Below, in pieces: positions 62,550 to 64,000 of a stretch of DNA of 64,000 nucleotides. Made by a program: the position numbers and the translations under genes. This stretch comes from an uncultured Muribaculaceae bacterium (GTDB taxonomy: Bacteria > Bacteroidota > Bacteroidia > Bacteroidales > Muribaculaceae), in assembly GCA_910578075.1 (NCBI GenBank), contig CAJTPK010000023.1, forward strand, positions 3,405 through 67,404, given 5' to 3'. Under the pieces are notes generated by a model. It did not search any database, was not told where the DNA came from, and was given only the letters and a program-made list of their open reading frames with translations. Every line of letters begins with the position of its first letter. The first letter of the stretch is position 1.

Positions 62550-63197
62550 TTATCTGTAATATGTTATCTTTCTGGATTCAGCAGCTGTGAAGTTCTCTTT
62601 CTGTTCGCGTCCGTATTCTCCGTCAGAGTTCATGTTGCGGGTGGTTGATTCTCCTTTGAAACTGCGCTTGAGCCAATTTCTTTCGGAATCAAAGTCAAGA
62701 TATTCGATAGTGAACTCCACTTCCCATAGTTGGTCAGGTCCCTCGGATCTGTATTTCCCTGCTATAGGGTTCCATTCACTGTCAAAGTTGGTGTATTCAA
62801 GTTCGAAGACAGTGCCGTCACTTTCTCTGCATTCTGTTTCATCTATAAAGCCTTCGGGATTACATCCAGTTTCATTATCAAGCAGCTCATTGAATTTACT
62901 TGTCAAAATCCCCTCTGTGTCAAATGATAGTGGTCCGGAAAGACATGTAACGAAAGGGGAGTAGTCAACGGTAGTTACCGCTTTTACTTTCCCAATCAAT
63001 CCGAATTTTCTCAAATCATCAGAAAAATATCCTCCGAGAGTATCAATCGGCACGGTGTCCGTAGCGATGCTGGATGCTGTCATGGTGTCGGCTACTGTAG
63101 CGACAGCTGAATCCGCGCTATTCTTTTTGTTACCTCCTGTGCATGAAACCATAGCTGTGGCAATGAGGATAACAAAGCTTTTATGGAATTTAGTCAT
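62550..63197 (-). CDS. hypothetical lipoprotein
   Basis: A 215-residue protein of unknown function. The N-terminus has a lipoprotein signal (LIATAMVSC, Cys about 19) followed by GGNKKNSADS. The rest is hydrophilic and rich in acidic residues with repeated aromatic strands (FELEYTNFDSEWNPIAGKY, VEFTIEYLDFDSERNW), suggesting a beta-rich repeat of the toxin-immunity or RHS-like wall type, but this is weak. A good promoter precedes it and the SPFH gene follows at 18 bp. Confidence 0.72.
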   Translation of the reverse strand: MTKFHKSFVILIATAMVSCTGGNKKNSADSAVATVADTMTASSIATDTVPIDTLGGYFSDDLRKFGLIGKVKAVTTVDYSPFVTCLSGPLSFDTEGILTSKFNELLDNETGCNPEGFIDETECRESDGTVFELEYTNFDSEWNPIAGKYRSEGPDQLWEVEFTIEYLDFDSERNWLKRSFKGESTTRNMNSDGEYGREQKENFTAAESRKITYYR

Positions 63198-63217
63198 CTT
63201 AAATGGTATTTACTTCA

Positions 63218-63249
63218 CAAATATACAAACATTTGGATAATCATGCAAA
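63218..63249 (-). promoter_or_regulatory. promoter of the lipoprotein-SPFH pair
   Basis: On the minus strand TTTG (63249-63246), a 20-bp spacer and TATATTTG (63225-63218): a full consensus match. The start would lie about 14 nt before the lipoprotein ATG. The -33 element overlaps the T-run of the upstream terminator. Confidence 0.75.
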
Positions 63250-63282
63250 AAAAACAGTTTCCCTGTTTGGAAAACTGTTTTA
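63247..63282 (-). terminator. terminator of the 63314-63781 lipoprotein gene
   Basis: On the minus strand AAACAGTTTTCC, loop aaacag, GG-AAACTGTTT followed by a run of T (eight A on the plus strand). One stem position is unpaired. Confidence 0.75.
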
Positions 63283-63313
63283 TGTATTCGTCAAAATGAT
63301 TGACCACAACCTA

Positions 63314-63781
63314 TCACTGTTTCGGATTCAGACGGTAGGTGAGTGCCACCGTTCCCGGAGTTGAGCCATCAGGCAGATCCTCTTCAGATGCAACTACGGT
63401 CACAATCGTTGAAAGCTGTGCATAGGCGATGGATTTGTCAACCTGAAGCACATCAAACGCGAGGGTAAAGAGGTGATTTCCAACCGGCAGATAGGCTGAT
63501 GAAATTGATCCTCCGAATGGAGAGACAATTGTATAACCCATACCTACATGGTCGAGAATATAGTTTACTCCGGAAATTCCGGCTGCTTTGCCTCCAAGAC
63601 CCTCGGCAGTTATTCCTGCTACTGTAAGTGGTTCTCCGGAAACTATATATATTTTGCCATCGGCGTCTACGGCATTGTCGATATTTACGGTAATATCAAC
63701 GGAAGGCATGTCATCGTCATCGTGGCATGATGCCAGGAAGCTCAATGGCAGCAATAACAGAAGATAAAGTAACTTTTTCAT
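63314..63781 (-). CDS. hypothetical lipoprotein, beta-rich
   Basis: A 155-residue protein with a lipoprotein signal (LLLLLPLSFLASC, Cys about 19) and an acidic DDDDMP linker. The rest consists of beta-strand-like segments (VDITVNIDNAVDADGKIYIV, SISSAYLPVGNHLFTLAFDV). It may be an Ig-like or carbohydrate-binding fold, but I do not recognise the family. A monocistronic gene with its own terminator. Confidence 0.7.
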   Translation of the reverse strand: MKKLLYLLLLLPLSFLASCHDDDDMPSVDITVNIDNAVDADGKIYIVSGEPLTVAGITAEGLGGKAAGISGVNYILDHVGMGYTIVSPFGGSISSAYLPVGNHLFTLAFDVLQVDKSIAYAQLSTIVTVVASEEDLPDGSTPGTVALTYRLNPKQ

Positions 63782-63854
63782 GCTGATTCAAATTTAAATG
63801 TTTATGTTTCTCATAGTTTATATAACTATAACGTTTAAGATAAAGAATAGATTA

Positions 63855-64000
63855 AGAGTCCGTCTCATAAAAAATTTAGCTTTAGGGGACGCATGCCTGA
63901 GCTGCTTTTGTATTTGCAGAATCAGTCACATAGCCCGCTATGCTCCTGATTCAAAAATACAAAAGCAGCCAGGCATGCGGGACTAAGGTAACTTTTCATG
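63855..64000. mobile_element. putative end of an insertion sequence with a long palindrome (cut by window edge)
   Basis: AGAGTCCGTCTCATAAA (63856-63872) resembles the terminal repeats of some Bacteroidales insertion sequences. It is followed by a palindrome of about 42-bp arms (63891-63934 with 63937-63978), nearly complete, with a short centre of CC. No transposase gene is visible, since the window ends at 64000. The same 17-bp end also occurs, reversed, at 41692-41708. Confidence 0.4.

Overview
This window looks like chromosome of a gut Bacteroidales bacterium, most likely close to Muribaculaceae (an inference). Supporting signs are the sigma-AB type promoters (TTTG, 19-21 nt, TAnnTTTG), a UpxY antiterminator, the NADP glutamate dehydrogenase, the OmpA style and the gene family mix. 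I saw no rRNA, tRNA or CRISPR array.

Layout. (1) 129-5911, minus strand: part of a capsule or exopolysaccharide operon (upxY, Wzx-type flippase, F420-dehydrogenase-like Fe-S protein, polysaccharide pyruvyl transferase, AAA ATPase) that probably continues beyond the left edge. (2) 5912-7729: a promoter enclosed by perfect 19-bp inverted repeats, with a tyrosine recombinase gene beside it. This looks like a phase-variation switch, captured here with the promoter facing away from the capsule operon. (3) 7803-16455, minus: a housekeeping operon (degenerate LytM protein, IspC, RseP, RlmI-like methyltransferase, DPP III, short AlkD-like protein, His-rich CobW GTPase). (4) 16656-19691, plus: OmpA-family protein and gdhA. 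(5) 19797-30733, minus: an envelope operon (large amidase, GT2, DUF4922, AmpG-like MFS, TamA/BamA-like protein, HAD phosphatase, acyl-ACP thioesterase). (6) 30933-37475, plus: class I fumarase, zinc peptidase, LepA, Bcp, NhaA. (7) 37488-46331, minus: a MacAB-TolC-like efflux operon ending in an NtrC-type response regulator and its histidine kinase, with a good sigma-54 promoter match in front; a PagL-like gene diverges from it. (8) 47834-56851: an asparagine/aspartate island (porin, asparaginase, Dcu carrier, AspT, aspartate decarboxylase, aspartase). (9) 56964-63781: serine hydrolase, MFS carrier, urea transporter, atypical K+-channel-like protein, SPFH protein and two lipoproteins. (10) 63855-64000: a long palindrome that may be the end of an insertion sequence.

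The main finding is the invertible promoter. In the orientation seen, its right-hand repeat also forms a hairpin followed by seven T, so the promoter would be terminated at once and would not run antisense into the recombinase gene. After inversion the T-run is lost and transcription could read into upxY. Other noteworthy signals are the autoregulatory-looking sigma-54 circuit of the efflux operon, several short tandem-repeat families (three with a 9-bp period, two of those in frame inside genes), an amidase domain split by a carbohydrate-binding-like insert, and a terminator embedded in the coding end of the channel gene.
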